Both the position numbers and the translations under genes were made by a program. This document shows, in pieces, positions 1 to 6,936 of a stretch of DNA of 8,074 nucleotides. Positions within the stretch are counted from its first letter, which is position 1. The number at the start of each line of letters is the position of its first letter. The notes beneath the pieces were generated by a model that was not told where the DNA came from, ran no database searches, and worked only from the letters and a program-made list of their open reading frames with translations. Origin of the DNA: an uncultured Carnobacterium sp. (GTDB taxonomy: Bacteria; Bacillota; Bacilli; Lactobacillales; Aerococcaceae); the NCBI GenBank assembly GCA_937923125.1, contig CALALK010000309.1, positions 1 to 8,074 on the forward strand. The letters run 5' to 3'.

Positions 1-8
1 TAAAACCG

Positions 9-52
9 AATCTCCCTTACAAAACGTAATGTTTAGTAAGGGAGGTTTTTTT
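9..52 (+). terminator. Terminator-like hairpin whose 3' arm contains the comC Shine-Dalgarno
   Basis: Bases 9-20 pair with 36-47 (12 pairs, including one T-G at 11/45). After a mismatch (21/35), bases 22-25 pair with 31-34 around a 5-base loop at 26-30. A run of seven T (46-52) follows directly. This is the form of a rho-independent terminator and would suit a gene ending just left of the window. The 3' arm is also the ribosome binding site of comC, so the same structure could hide that site in read-through RNA. The pairing is seen directly; termination and translational control are inferred. Confidence 0.6.
38..45 (+). promoter_or_regulatory. Ribosome binding site that fixes the comC start
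   Basis: AAGGGAGG is followed by a 7-base spacer to the ATG at 53. An earlier in-frame ATG at 29 lies in the loop of the leader hairpin and has no Shine-Dalgarno before it, so 53 is the better start. The site is fully contained in the 3' arm of that hairpin. Confidence 0.8.
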
Positions 53-781
53 ATGCTGTATTTTTGTATGGGTGTATTAGGTGCAATTATCGGTAGTTTT
101 ATAAATGTTGTTAGCATGAGACTTGGTAAAGGGGAAGATTTTATTTATGGGAGATCGTGTTGTCCCCATTGTCGACATACATTGAGAGCAGTTGATTTAA
201 TCCCACTAGTTTCATTTTTATGCTTAAAAGGGAAGTGCCGTTATTGTAAGAAAAGGATATCTATTCGCTACTTTTTAGTAGAAGTACTCTTTTCTCTAAT
301 ATTTATTTTAGTGGCTAGCTTGAAGGGACCAACAGAGTGGATTGGTTATTTTTTCTGTTGCGTTTGTATTTTGATAGCGTTAATGGATTTAGATTCGTAT
401 GAAGTGGATTTAAGAATTCTCATCATTTTATGGGGTGGAGGCCTTATTCAAAGAGTTGAGATGATAGAGAGTTCATTCGTTTCAATGACAATTGGTTTTA
501 TGTTCTACATGATTGTTTATTTTTGGGGGAAATGGATCTGGAAGGAAGAAGTTTTTGGGATGGGAGATGTTTACTATCTTACTGCGTTGGGTGCGTATTT
601 CTCAGTAAATCAGATTCTTTATATTGGCTTGCTTTCTTTTGTTATTGGTGGTGGCGTTGCTCTTATTTGGTTGTTTTTTGCCAGAAAGGCAGTTCTTCGT
701 GCTAAAATTCCGTTTACTCCTTTTATGAGTATAAGTGCTGTATGGACCTATTTGTTTTCTATTCAGTGGATTCTTTTATAA
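53..781 (+). CDS. comC: Prepilin peptidase (type IV leader peptidase, A24 family), ComC/PilD type
   Basis: Polytopic membrane aspartic protease of 242 residues. The family cleaves the leader of type IV prepilins and competence pseudopilins (ComGC-like) on the cytoplasmic side and often N-methylates the new end. The N-terminal domain shows GSFINVV near residues 14-20 and two CxxC pairs (C37/C40, C62/C65), the zinc-type motif usual in bifunctional members. The catalytic aspartates are visible as D112 in LMDLD and D172 in the GMGD motif. Several hydrophobic segments follow, and the end has the usual PFTPF motif (about 221-225). The residues after the first Asp read EVDLRI rather than the usual LPD-type sequence, a modest deviation. 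No pilin genes are in the window, so the competence role is inferred from family and taxon. No terminator directly follows; transcription probably runs through the sstT relic. Any promoter lies left of the window. Confidence 0.9.
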   Translation: MLYFCMGVLGAIIGSFINVVSMRLGKGEDFIYGRSCCPHCRHTLRAVDLIPLVSFLCLKGKCRYCKKRISIRYFLVEVLFSLIFILVASLKGPTEWIGYFFCCVCILIALMDLDSYEVDLRILIILWGGGLIQRVEMIESSFVSMTIGFMFYMIVYFWGKWIWKEEVFGMGDVYYLTALGAYFSVNQILYIGLLSFVIGGGVALIWLFFARKAVLRAKIPFTPFMSISAVWTYLFSIQWILL

Positions 782-786
782 GATAG

Positions 787-1062
787 ATTTTAATAAGTGC
801 CCTTTCTACAATTTCAGCTTGTGGCGCTTCAGGTGTTGCTGGAGGGTCGCTTTTATTAATTCATGTAGCATGTAGCCTGTTTGGGCTTTCAAATGATATC
901 GCGATGCAAGTCGTTGGAGTGGGATTCATTATTGGTGTGTTGCAAGATTCTTGTGAGACAGCATTGAACTCTTCAACAGACGTATTATTTACGGCTGCAG
1001 CAGAATTTGCGCAATGGAAAAAAGAAGGACGTCTAATTTCTGTTTATCCTAATGCAAATTAA
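787..1062 (+). pseudogene. sstT: 3' relic of sstT, Na+/serine-threonine symporter
   Basis: Translating 787-1062 gives an open frame of about 91 residues ending in TAA. It matches what I know of the C-terminus of SstT (dicarboxylate/amino acid:cation symporter family): [14 protein letters not shown], then [17 protein letters not shown], then [19 protein letters not shown] and [12 protein letters not shown]. The full protein is about 400 residues, so roughly three quarters are missing. There is no start codon or ribosome binding site; the in-frame codon at 784-786 is TAG, and homology begins within a few bases of the comC stop. A position that is normally Pro (LIP before VACSLFG) is His here, consistent with relaxed selection. 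The rest of the frame is intact, which suggests a fairly recent deletion or rearrangement with its break at the comC end. Whether the 5' part survives elsewhere cannot be seen here. Confidence 0.85.
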
Positions 1063-1080
1063 TTTTTTAGAGAAAAAATA

Positions 1081-1108
1081 ACCCGTGTAACATTTTTGTT
1101 ACACGGGT
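1081..1108. terminator. Bidirectional rho-independent terminator between the sstT relic and gatD
   Basis: ACCCGTGTAACA (1081-1092) and TGTTACACGGGT (1097-1108) form a perfect 12-bp stem with a TTTT loop. Read on the minus strand, the stem is followed by TATTTTTT, a good U-tract, and lies 8 bases past the gatD stop, so it should end murT-gatD transcripts. On the plus strand the tail is the weaker CTTATTATTTAT. It can still stop read-through from comC and the relic. Confidence 0.9.
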
Positions 1109-1116
1109 CTTATTAT

Positions 1117-1776
1117 TTATACGTTTTTTGAACGTTGACGGTCTGCAGCCGTTTCGATGATACGGTCAGCCAAGTGTTGGTTTCTGACTAAGATTGGACC
1201 GTGGAAGTATGAGCAAAATACATTTTTATAATGACATCCTTCGACATGATCTTCTTCGTTATTTCCGTATCCTTTTACAACTTTACCGAGTGGTTTCATA
1301 TTTTTACCAAGATATGTTCTACCGATATGGTTTTCGTATCCTAAATAAGTTTCACCAAATTCTTCATTAAAGATTTCAATATCCCCAATTAAGCGACTTG
1401 GAAATTGTCCATTGGTACAAACATCAATAGCGCTAATACCGTTTAGGCGTTCTCCGCTTGCATTCACGTAGTAGCGACCGAGTAATTGGAATCCACCACA
1501 AATCGCAACGACAACACCATTATCTTCGATGTATTGGATGAGGGCCTCTTTTTTATTTTGAAGGTCTTTAGCAACAACGGTTTGTTCGTAGTCTTGACCG
1601 CCACCAAACATCACAATATCAAAGTCTTCAGCGTTAAAATCTTCTTCTAAACTAATTAAAGTAGTTTCCACTTCGTAGCCTAATTTTTTCGCACGGTGTT
1701 GCAACATGAGTAAGTTCCCATTGTCACCATACGTATTCATTAAGTTTCCATATAAATGACAGATTCTTAATTTCAT
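1117..1776 (-). CDS. gatD: Lipid II isoglutaminyl synthase, glutaminase subunit GatD
   Basis: Class I glutamine amidotransferase (CobB/CobQ-like) of 219 residues. It hydrolyses glutamine and passes ammonia to MurT, which amidates the alpha-carboxyl of D-Glu at position 2 of the lipid II stem peptide to give D-isoglutamine. This takes place at the cytoplasmic face of the membrane before lipid II is flipped. Visible features are the N-terminal [14 protein letters not shown] motif, FGGGQDYEQ (58-66), the nucleophile C93 in [11 protein letters not shown]192 in SYFHGPIL, and R128 in PSRLIGD, which corresponds to the glutamine-binding Arg described for the S. aureus enzyme. The start ATG overlaps the murT stop as ATGA, and its GGAAGGG ribosome binding site lies inside murT, indicating translational coupling and balanced subunits. 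Length is normal for the family. Confidence 0.95.
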   Translation of the reverse strand: MKLRICHLYGNLMNTYGDNGNLLMLQHRAKKLGYEVETTLISLEEDFNAEDFDIVMFGGGQDYEQTVVAKDLQNKKEALIQYIEDNGVVVAICGGFQLLGRYYVNASGERLNGISAIDVCTNGQFPSRLIGDIEIFNEEFGETYLGYENHIGRTYLGKNMKPLGKVVKGYGNNEEDHVEGCHYKNVFCSYFHGPILVRNQHLADRIIETAADRQRSKNV

Positions 1777-3116
1777 CCGTTCATCCCTTCCTTAAGGTAT
1801 CCTTCTTTGGCAAAGTCTTTACGTAAGTCGAGTAGAGCAGTATAAGTTGCTAGTACATTGACTTTCTTCGTTGGAGCTTTGCGAATCCAATCGATTAATT
1901 CCGCATTTGTTTTAAAGACTTTTATGTTTTCAAATCCTGCAACTTCCATACGGACACCAAGGTCTTCAACACGGATACCGCTAATGGCAGTATCAATCGC
2001 ATTCAAGGCATGTAATCCTTCGAAATCGCCATCCCAAATCCAGCTGATATCTTGACCATCGGCAGGATTGTCATTTAAAAGAACTCCTAAACTAAAGGCT
2101 TCTTTTTCGTAAGATAATAATTGGACGATTTGGTTAAATCCAACTGGGTTTTTAATTAAGTTCAACATCACTTCTTTATCTTCAACATCAAATGTTTCTT
2201 GACGACCAAAGACGCGTTGTGCTTTAGAGAACCCTTCTTGAATTTCTTCAGTAGACAAACCAAAGAATTTTGCAGCAGAGTAGGCTGCTAATGCGTTATA
2301 AATATTATAGAGTCCTGCAATTGGAATTTGGAAAGTTGTACCGTCAATATCAAATGAAGAACCTGTTAGAGATAATTCATTTAGTGCTGTGACTGCATAA
2401 TTCAATTCAGGACGTTTGAAATCACATTTTGGACAATAGTATTTTCCAAGGTTGCTATAAGTAATGCTCTTATAGTGCAAGATTGATTGGCAATGAGGGC
2501 AAAGAACACCATCAGTATTGTAGTGCGCCATCATTTCGCTATCTTCCGTATGGTTAAATCCGAAATACTCACGAGGATTTGGAGTGTCCACACTATTAAA
2601 AATAGGAGCGTCCCCATTTGCTAAAATAGTTGCACTTGGTGCAAAAGCAGCACCTTCTAGCATTAATTGATAGGTTGTATAAATTTCTCCAAAACGGTCC
2701 ATTTGGTCGCGGAAAATATTCGTGAACACAAATAGTTTTGGTTCGATATATGGAGTGATGTGGCGAATTGTCGCTTCATCCACTTCAAGAACAGCGATAT
2801 TCTTCTCCCCAGTCTTTGGAGAGTGGTTTAAAAATGTTGAAACAATCCCTTGAGTTAAATTAGCTCCAGTAGGGTTTGTTAAAATATTTGGATATTTTTG
2901 TTTTAACAATTGAACAATCAGTGAAGTTGTTAAAGTTTTCCCGTTTGTTCCGCTGACGATGATGACATCGTAGTTCTCAGCTAATGATTTTAAAATGTTT
3001 GGATCGATAGCGTGCGCCACTTTCCCTGGCATGCTGCTACCGCCTTTTGTAAAAGTCTTCAGAGCCCAGCGAGTAAATCTACCAGCTCCTAAGGCAACTT
3101 GTGTTCTAAGATTCAA
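1773..3116 (-). CDS. murT: Lipid II isoglutaminyl synthase, Mur ligase-like subunit MurT
   Basis: Mur-ligase-family ATPase of 447 residues that activates D-Glu in lipid II and amidates it with ammonia from GatD. The modification supports efficient cross-linking and is essential in several Gram-positive cocci. The central domain shows the P-loop SGTNGKT (55-61), [11 protein letters not shown] (80-90), EVDEA (111-115) and [13 protein letters not shown] (132-144). A four-cysteine zinc ribbon typical of MurT follows (C206, C209, C228, C231). The C-terminal DUF1727 domain includes KNPVGFNQ (322-329) and [10 protein letters not shown]349 in it matches the residue reported to complete the GatD catalytic triad in S. 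aureus. The start codon is TTG: there is an AAAGGA site 9 bases upstream, and the next Met (residue 29) would remove the conserved N-terminal segment. It is first in a two-gene operon with gatD and diverges from tdk. Confidence 0.95.
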   Translation of the reverse strand: MNLRTQVALGAGRFTRWALKTFTKGGSSMPGKVAHAIDPNILKSLAENYDVIIVSGTNGKTLTTSLIVQLLKQKYPNILTNPTGANLTQGIVSTFLNHSPKTGEKNIAVLEVDEATIRHITPYIEPKLFVFTNIFRDQMDRFGEIYTTYQLMLEGAAFAPSATILANGDAPIFNSVDTPNPREYFGFNHTEDSEMMAHYNTDGVLCPHCQSILHYKSITYSNLGKYYCPKCDFKRPELNYAVTALNELSLTGSSFDIDGTTFQIPIAGLYNIYNALAAYSAAKFFGLSTEEIQEGFSKAQRVFGRQETFDVEDKEVMLNLIKNPVGFNQIVQLLSYEKEAFSLGVLLNDNPADGQDISWIWDGDFEGLHALNAIDTAISGIRVEDLGVRMEVAGFENIKVFKTNAELIDWIRKAPTKKVNVLATYTALLDLRKDFAKEGYLKEGMNG

Positions 3117-3125
3117 TTTAGACGA

Positions 3126-3131
3126 TCCTTT
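3126..3131 (-). promoter_or_regulatory. Ribosome binding site supporting the TTG start of murT
   Basis: On the minus strand AAAGGA is followed by a 9-base spacer and then TTG at 3116-3114. No ATG lies between the site and residue 29, so the TTG is the start the sequence supports. Confidence 0.75.
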
Positions 3132-3149
3132 CCGTTAATATACTTCACT

Positions 3150-3160
3150 ATTGTAGCATA
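3150..3160 (-). promoter_or_regulatory. Extended -10 promoter for murT-gatD
   Basis: The minus strand reads TATGCTACAAT: a TACAAT -10 box (3155-3150) preceded by a TRTGN extension. No good -35 box is found at 16-18 bases, which is common for extended -10 promoters. Transcription would start near 3143, giving a leader of about 26 bases before the TTG. Inferred from motif and position only. Confidence 0.6.
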
Positions 3161-3180
3161 TTTTCATGAAAAGTGGTTTA

Positions 3181-3210
3181 TAAAAACGTTTTTAAAATTT
3201 TATTAAAATT
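3181..3210. repeat. Two adjacent AT-rich perfect inverted repeats in the murT-tdk spacer
   Basis: TAAAAACGTTTTTA (3181-3194) is a perfect 14-base palindrome. It is followed one base later by AATTTTA-T-TAAAATT (3196-3210), a perfect inverted repeat of 7 + 1 + 7. They lie just upstream of the murT promoter and about 60 bases upstream of the predicted tdk promoter. The first resembles a CcpA cre site (TGAAAACGTTTTCA form) but lacks the TG/CA ends. It could be an operator, an UP-like element or chance in AT-rich DNA. Confidence 0.4.
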
Positions 3211-3245
3211 GTTTGTGAAAAATCGCCTGAAATAACGGTTTTTCT

Positions 3246-3275
3246 TTGCACAAAGGTACCCATTTATCGTAAGAT
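3246..3275 (+). promoter_or_regulatory. Candidate promoter for tdk and the downstream genes
   Basis: TTGCAC (3246-3251) and TAAGAT (3270-3275) are separated by 18 bases, about 35 bases before the GTG start of tdk. Both boxes are imperfect. A second possible -10, TATAGT at 3284-3289, has only a poor partner upstream. A promoter is expected in this divergent spacer, but which boxes are used is uncertain. Confidence 0.35.
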
Positions 3276-3298
3276 ATTAAAGGTATAGTTTAGCAATT

Positions 3299-3304
3299 GG
3301 AGGG
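3299..3304 (+). promoter_or_regulatory. Ribosome binding site supporting the GTG start of tdk
   Basis: GGAGGG is followed by a 6-base spacer to GTG at 3311. The ATG at 3309 overlaps this codon but is in another frame, so GTG is the start. Confidence 0.8.
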
Positions 3305-3310
3305 ATAAAT

Positions 3311-3889
3311 GTGGCACAATTGTTTTTTAAATATGGTGCAATGAATAGCGGAAAATCAATCGAAATTTTAAAGGTTGCACATAATTATGAAGAACAAGAT
3401 AAACCGGTTTTATTATTTACGAGTGCAATTGACGACCGTGACCAAGTAGGATATGTATCAAGTCGTATCGGAGTAAGACGTGAAGCCATTCCGATTTTTG
3501 ACGATACACCTATTTACGAAATTGTCGAAGGTCAAGCGGTGAAACCTTATTGTATTTTGATTGATGAATCTCAATTCTTATCAAAACAACACATTCTCGA
3601 ACTCGCTCGAATTGTTGACGAATTAAATATTCCAGTAATGGCATTTGGCTTAAAGAATGATTTCCAAAACGAATTATTTGAAGGCTCTAAATACTTATTA
3701 CTTTATGCGGATAAAATCGAAGAGATTAAAACGATTTGTTGGTATTGTCATAAAAAAGCAAGTATGAATATGCGCGTAGTGGATGGTGTTCCAGTGTATA
3801 CGGGAGAACAAATTCAAATTGGAGGCAATGATGCCTATTATCCAGTTTGCCGTTATCACTATAATCATCCTGGTGAAGAACGCTTATAA
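3311..3889 (+). CDS. tdk: Thymidine kinase, type II
   Basis: Cytosolic salvage enzyme of 192 residues that phosphorylates thymidine to dTMP with ATP. The P-loop is GAMNSGKS (9-16). The Walker B/catalytic segment is LIDESQF (83-89), with E86 as the expected catalytic base. The lasso region after about residue 140 carries a structural zinc site, CWYC (C143, C146) with C180 and H183. The [11 protein letters not shown] segment supplies backbone contacts to thymine in this family. Length is typical. Translation begins at GTG behind a strong ribosome binding site. It diverges from murT, and prfA begins 21 bases after its stop with no terminator between, so it probably leads the tdk-prfA-prmC-tsaC transcript. 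Confidence 0.97.
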   Translation: MAQLFFKYGAMNSGKSIEILKVAHNYEEQDKPVLLFTSAIDDRDQVGYVSSRIGVRREAIPIFDDTPIYEIVEGQAVKPYCILIDESQFLSKQHILELARIVDELNIPVMAFGLKNDFQNELFEGSKYLLLYADKIEEIKTICWYCHKKASMNMRVVDGVPVYTGEQIQIGGNDAYYPVCRYHYNHPGEERL

Positions 3890-3910
3890 GAGAAGATAAA
3901 GGAGAAAAGT

Positions 3911-4990
3911 ATGTTCGATCAATTAGATAGTTTTATTATTCGTTATGATGAACTTTCAGAGTTACTAAGTGACCCGGAAGTTATCGGCGATACAAAACGT
4001 TTCATGGAATTAACAAAAGAAGAAGCAAATTTAAGACCAAAAGTAGAAACGTTCAAACGTTATCAACAGGTGGTTGAAGAAATTAGCGACACAGAGGAAA
4101 TGCTTGGTGAAAGCTTAGATGCTGAAATGGCAGAAATGGCTAAAGAAGAATTAAGTGCCCTCAAAAAAGAAAAAGTAGAATTAGAAGATAAAATCAAATT
4201 CTTACTATTACCAGAAGATCCAAATGATGGCAAAAACATCATCATGGAAATCCGTGGTGCGGCTGGTGGAGATGAAGCTGCACTCTTTGCGGGAGATCTT
4301 TTGAATATGTATCAAAAATACGCTGAAGCACAAGGATGGCGTGTAGAAGTGATGGATGCCAATGTAACAGGTATCGGTGGATATAAAGAAGTTATTTTAA
4401 TGATTACAGGGGATAATGTATTCTCTAAATTAAAATATGAATCTGGTGCTCACCGTGTACAACGTGTTCCGTCAACTGAATCTCAAGGACGTGTGCATAC
4501 TTCAACAGCTACAGTCGTTGTCATGCCTGAAGCAGAAGAAGTAGAAATTGAATTAGAAGATAAAGATATTCGTGTGGATATTTACCATGCATCAGGTGCC
4601 GGTGGACAGCACGTTAATAAGACAGCTTCTGCCGTACGTTTAACGCACTTGCCAACAGGTATTGTTGTAGCGATGCAAGATGAACGTTCACAATTGAAGA
4701 ACCGTGAGAAAGCGATGAAAGTATTACGTGCGCGTGTATATGACAAGATTTCTCAAGAAGCGCAATCTGAATATGATGCAAACCGTAAGTCTGCAGTAGG
4801 TACAGGGGACCGTTCTGAACGTATTCGTACGTACAACTTCCCACAAAACCGTGTTACAGACCACCGTATTGGTTTAACTCTTCAAAAGCTAGACCAAGTG
4901 TTAGCTGGAAAAATTGATGAAATTGTCGATGCTTTAATTCTTTATGATCACACAGAAAAATTGGAGCAATTAAATAATGGAAACAACTAA
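3911..4990 (+). CDS. prfA: Peptide chain release factor 1
   Basis: RF1 (359 residues) recognises UAA and UAG in the ribosomal A site and triggers release of the finished peptide. The codon-reading tripeptide is visible as P187-S188-T189 in [10 protein letters not shown] (PxT class, which marks RF1 rather than RF2). The catalytic GGQ is at 231-233 in [15 protein letters not shown]. The N-terminal 110 residues are the usual helical domain 1, and [15 protein letters not shown] (306-320) is the family C-terminal signature. AAAGGAG lies 6 bases before the ATG. The 3' end overlaps prmC by 14 bases. PrmC methylates the Gln of the GGQ (Q233 here), so substrate and modifying enzyme are made together. 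Confidence 0.98.
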   Translation: MFDQLDSFIIRYDELSELLSDPEVIGDTKRFMELTKEEANLRPKVETFKRYQQVVEEISDTEEMLGESLDAEMAEMAKEELSALKKEKVELEDKIKFLLLPEDPNDGKNIIMEIRGAAGGDEAALFAGDLLNMYQKYAEAQGWRVEVMDANVTGIGGYKEVILMITGDNVFSKLKYESGAHRVQRVPSTESQGRVHTSTATVVVMPEAEEVEIELEDKDIRVDIYHASGAGGQHVNKTASAVRLTHLPTGIVVAMQDERSQLKNREKAMKVLRARVYDKISQEAQSEYDANRKSAVGTGDRSERIRTYNFPQNRVTDHRIGLTLQKLDQVLAGKIDEIVDALILYDHTEKLEQLNNGNN

Positions 4991-5852
4991 TCCAACGAAC
5001 CAAGAAGTCCTCATTAGGGCTTCTTGTTTTTTAGAAGAAAAACAACCGAAATTAGGGCATGAGGAATGTCAGCATCTTGTCAGAGAATTGATGTTATATA
5101 AGAATCAATGGACTTTATCTCAATTTTTATTAAATTTACGCCAAGAGGCTACGGTGACTTTTGAAGACTTAGAAGGCGAGTTACTACGTCTTAGTGAGTT
5201 TGAACCATTGCAGCAAATTACAGGAGTGGCTGAATTTCTAGGGGAAGAATTTATGGTCACAAAGGATACCTTAATTCCTCGTCCAGAAACAGAAGAACTT
5301 GTTTTAAAAGCACAGTCGTTTTTAGAACAGTGCCCTGTTGGGAAGGTACTAGAAATTGGAGTTGGAACAGGATGCATTATTTTGAGCCTAGAAAGACTTG
5401 TTGGACGACACCATTATATGGGGTGCGATATTTCAGAGGAAGCGCTCGTTGTTGCTAAGAAGAACCGGGATAAGTTCAATCTTCAAACAGAATTAATTTA
5501 CAGCGATGTGTACAGCAATGTTCCACATGAGAAATTTGAATGTATTATTAGTAATCCACCGTATATTGCTTTTTCTGAAGAAGTGTTAATGGATGAATCG
5601 GTGAGACGCTATGAACCAAAACAAGCGTTATTTGCAGAACAGGAGGGCCTTGCGATTTACGAAAAGATTGCCCACCGCTTAGAAGAGTATCTAACAGATA
5701 GTGGCCAAGCCTTTTTTGAAATTGGATTTAAGCAAGGACCAAGCGTGCAACGAATTTTTAGTGAAGCTTGTCCGAATCGAAAAGTAACGATCCATAAAGA
5801 TATTGCAGGAATGGACCGAATGATTATTGTGAGTGGAAAGGAGGCGCAGTAA
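4977..5852 (+). CDS. prmC: Release factor glutamine N5-methyltransferase
   Basis: SAM-dependent methyltransferase of 291 residues (HemK family) that N5-methylates the GGQ glutamine of RF1 and RF2. The N-terminal helical domain (about 1-85) binds the release factor and includes the usual [13 protein letters not shown] segment. [11 protein letters not shown] (99-109) follows, then SAM motif I, EIGVGTG (126-132; many homologues have LGTGSG), an acidic residue D151 in GCDIS, and the substrate-gripping NPPY (193-196). [17 protein letters not shown] (212-228) is also characteristic. The ATG overlaps the prfA end by 14 bases, with GGAG 10 bases upstream inside prfA, so translation is probably coupled. 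Its stop overlaps the next start by one base (TAATG). Confidence 0.96.
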   Translation: METTNPTNQEVLIRASCFLEEKQPKLGHEECQHLVRELMLYKNQWTLSQFLLNLRQEATVTFEDLEGELLRLSEFEPLQQITGVAEFLGEEFMVTKDTLIPRPETEELVLKAQSFLEQCPVGKVLEIGVGTGCIILSLERLVGRHHYMGCDISEEALVVAKKNRDKFNLQTELIYSDVYSNVPHEKFECIISNPPYIAFSEEVLMDESVRRYEPKQALFAEQEGLAIYEKIAHRLEEYLTDSGQAFFEIGFKQGPSVQRIFSEACPNRKVTIHKDIAGMDRMIIVSGKEAQ

Positions 5853-6862
5853 TGGAAACACAAATTTTTACAAAAGAGAACTTAGATATTGCAGCTAAAG
5901 CTTTGCAACAAGGAGAAATTGTTTCTTTCCCAACGGAAACGGTATATGGATTAGGAGCAATCGCAACAAGTCAAGAAGCGGTGCTAAAAGTCTTTGAAGC
6001 AAAAGGACGACCAAGCGATAATCCACTGATTGTTCATATTAGTGATATCCAGCAGATGACTTCTACTGTAGAAGAAGTTCCTGAAATTGCGCTGACCTTA
6101 GCGAAGGCTTTTTGGCCTGGACCGCTGACGATGATTCTAAAGGCGAAACCAGGAATTTACGCTCCAGCTTTATCTGCTGGGCTGCCAACGGTTTCGTTCC
6201 GTATGCCAAATCATCCTGTCACATTAGAGCTAATCACGAAGGTAGGTATTCCTCTTGTAGGGCCAAGTGCGAACCTTTCAACGAAGCCAAGCCCAACAAA
6301 AGTAGAGCATGTATTCGAAGATATGAATGGCCGTATTCGTGGGATTATGGATGGAGGTTCATCTACTGTGGGGGTTGAGTCAACGGTAATCGACTTAACA
6401 AATGAAGATGGGCCTGTAATCTTAAGACCAGGTGTGATTACGAAGGATCAAATTGAATCGGTAATCGGACCTATTCAATCTTCTGTCACGACAAAAACAG
6501 GGGAGAAGGAAGTGCCAAAATCTCCTGGCATGAAATATCGTCATTACGCACCAAAAACACCAGTGTTTGTTGTTGGCGGAACGATTGAAGCTTTTGAAGA
6601 AACTATCAATAAATACAAAGTACAAGGAAAAACAGTGGGTGTGATGGCTCGAAACGCTATTGTAGATGTCTTTGAAAAAAAAGTTGAAGGTACTTACAAG
6701 ATGGGGACGAGCGTGGATGATATGAACCGTGCGTTATTTGACGCACTGCGCACATTGGACCACTTAAAATTAGATGTTATTTTAGCCGAGTCTGCTCCAG
6801 AATCAGGTGTTGGTATCGCGTATATGAACCGTTTGAAAAAGGCGTCATCCACCGTACTTTAA
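5852..6862 (+). CDS. ywlC: L-threonylcarbamoyladenylate synthase (Sua5/YwlC, two-domain form)
   Basis: Catalyses the first step of tRNA t6A37 synthesis: threonine, bicarbonate and ATP give threonylcarbamoyl-AMP, which the TsaB/TsaD/TsaE proteins transfer to A37 of ANN-decoding tRNAs. At 336 residues it is the long Sua5 type. The YrdC/TsaC domain fills about 1-205, with FPTETVYGLG (26-35), KGRPSDNPL (51-59), WPGPLT (88-93), SFRMPNHP (115-122), GPSANLS (137-143) and STVIDL (177-182). The linker SPGMKYRHYAP (224-234) is diagnostic and lies over the active site in solved Sua5 structures. The C-terminal Sua5 domain ends in GIAYMNRLKKA. A strong AAAGGAGG lies 7 bases before the ATG, inside prmC, and the stop and start overlap as TAATG. 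Also called tsaC or sua5 by analogy. Confidence 0.95.
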   Translation: METQIFTKENLDIAAKALQQGEIVSFPTETVYGLGAIATSQEAVLKVFEAKGRPSDNPLIVHISDIQQMTSTVEEVPEIALTLAKAFWPGPLTMILKAKPGIYAPALSAGLPTVSFRMPNHPVTLELITKVGIPLVGPSANLSTKPSPTKVEHVFEDMNGRIRGIMDGGSSTVGVESTVIDLTNEDGPVILRPGVITKDQIESVIGPIQSSVTTKTGEKEVPKSPGMKYRHYAPKTPVFVVGGTIEAFEETINKYKVQGKTVGVMARNAIVDVFEKKVEGTYKMGTSVDDMNRALFDALRTLDHLKLDVILAESAPESGVGIAYMNRLKKASSTVL

Positions 6863-6890
6863 GAGAACTCATAGCTTTTCTACTAAACGC

Positions 6891-6896
6891 TATAAT
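6891..6896 (+). promoter_or_regulatory. Candidate -10 box for glyA
   Basis: A perfect TATAAT lies 40 bases upstream of the glyA start, in the 74-base gap after ywlC. The expected -35 region (about 6867-6873) matches poorly and there is no TG extension, so strength is unclear. No terminator is visible in the gap, so glyA may also be reached by read-through from the tdk operon. Confidence 0.45.
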
Positions 6897-6936
6897 GTGA
6901 TAGAATAGGAAGGTAAGAATAGAAAGGGGTAGTTGA

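Noticed and set aside
29..52. Longer comC start at ATG 29, adding eight residues
   Set aside because: It lies in the hairpin loop with no Shine-Dalgarno, whereas ATG 53 has AAGGGAGG 7 bases upstream and the protein begins with the expected hydrophobic segment there.
523..705. Short open frame within comC
   Set aside because: It overlaps comC in another frame, has no recognisable motifs, and shows the amino acid bias of a shifted membrane gene.
1858..2055. Plus-strand open frame opposite the murT C-terminus
   Set aside because: It is a shadow of the well-supported murT frame, with no ribosome binding site and no recognisable domain.
3218..3243. Weak inverted repeat AAAAATCG / CGGTTTTT upstream of tdk as a terminator or leader structure
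   Set aside because: Almost all pairs are A-T, with one wobble and a 10-base loop. It lies upstream of the likely tdk promoter, so it would not be in the tdk transcript.
3284..3289. TATAGT as the tdk -10 box
   Set aside because: The best upstream partner (TTTATC, 15-base spacing) is poor. It is kept only as an alternative.
4614..4844. Minus-strand open frame inside prfA
   Set aside because: It is antisense to the highly conserved RF1 core and has no ribosome binding site or family signature. The same reasoning applies to other antisense frames at 4063-4245, 5120-5377, 5657-5863, 6422-6625 and 7139-7381.
6901..6906. TAGAAT as the glyA -10 box
   Set aside because: The perfect TATAAT ten bases upstream is a better match, and neither has a clear -35 box.
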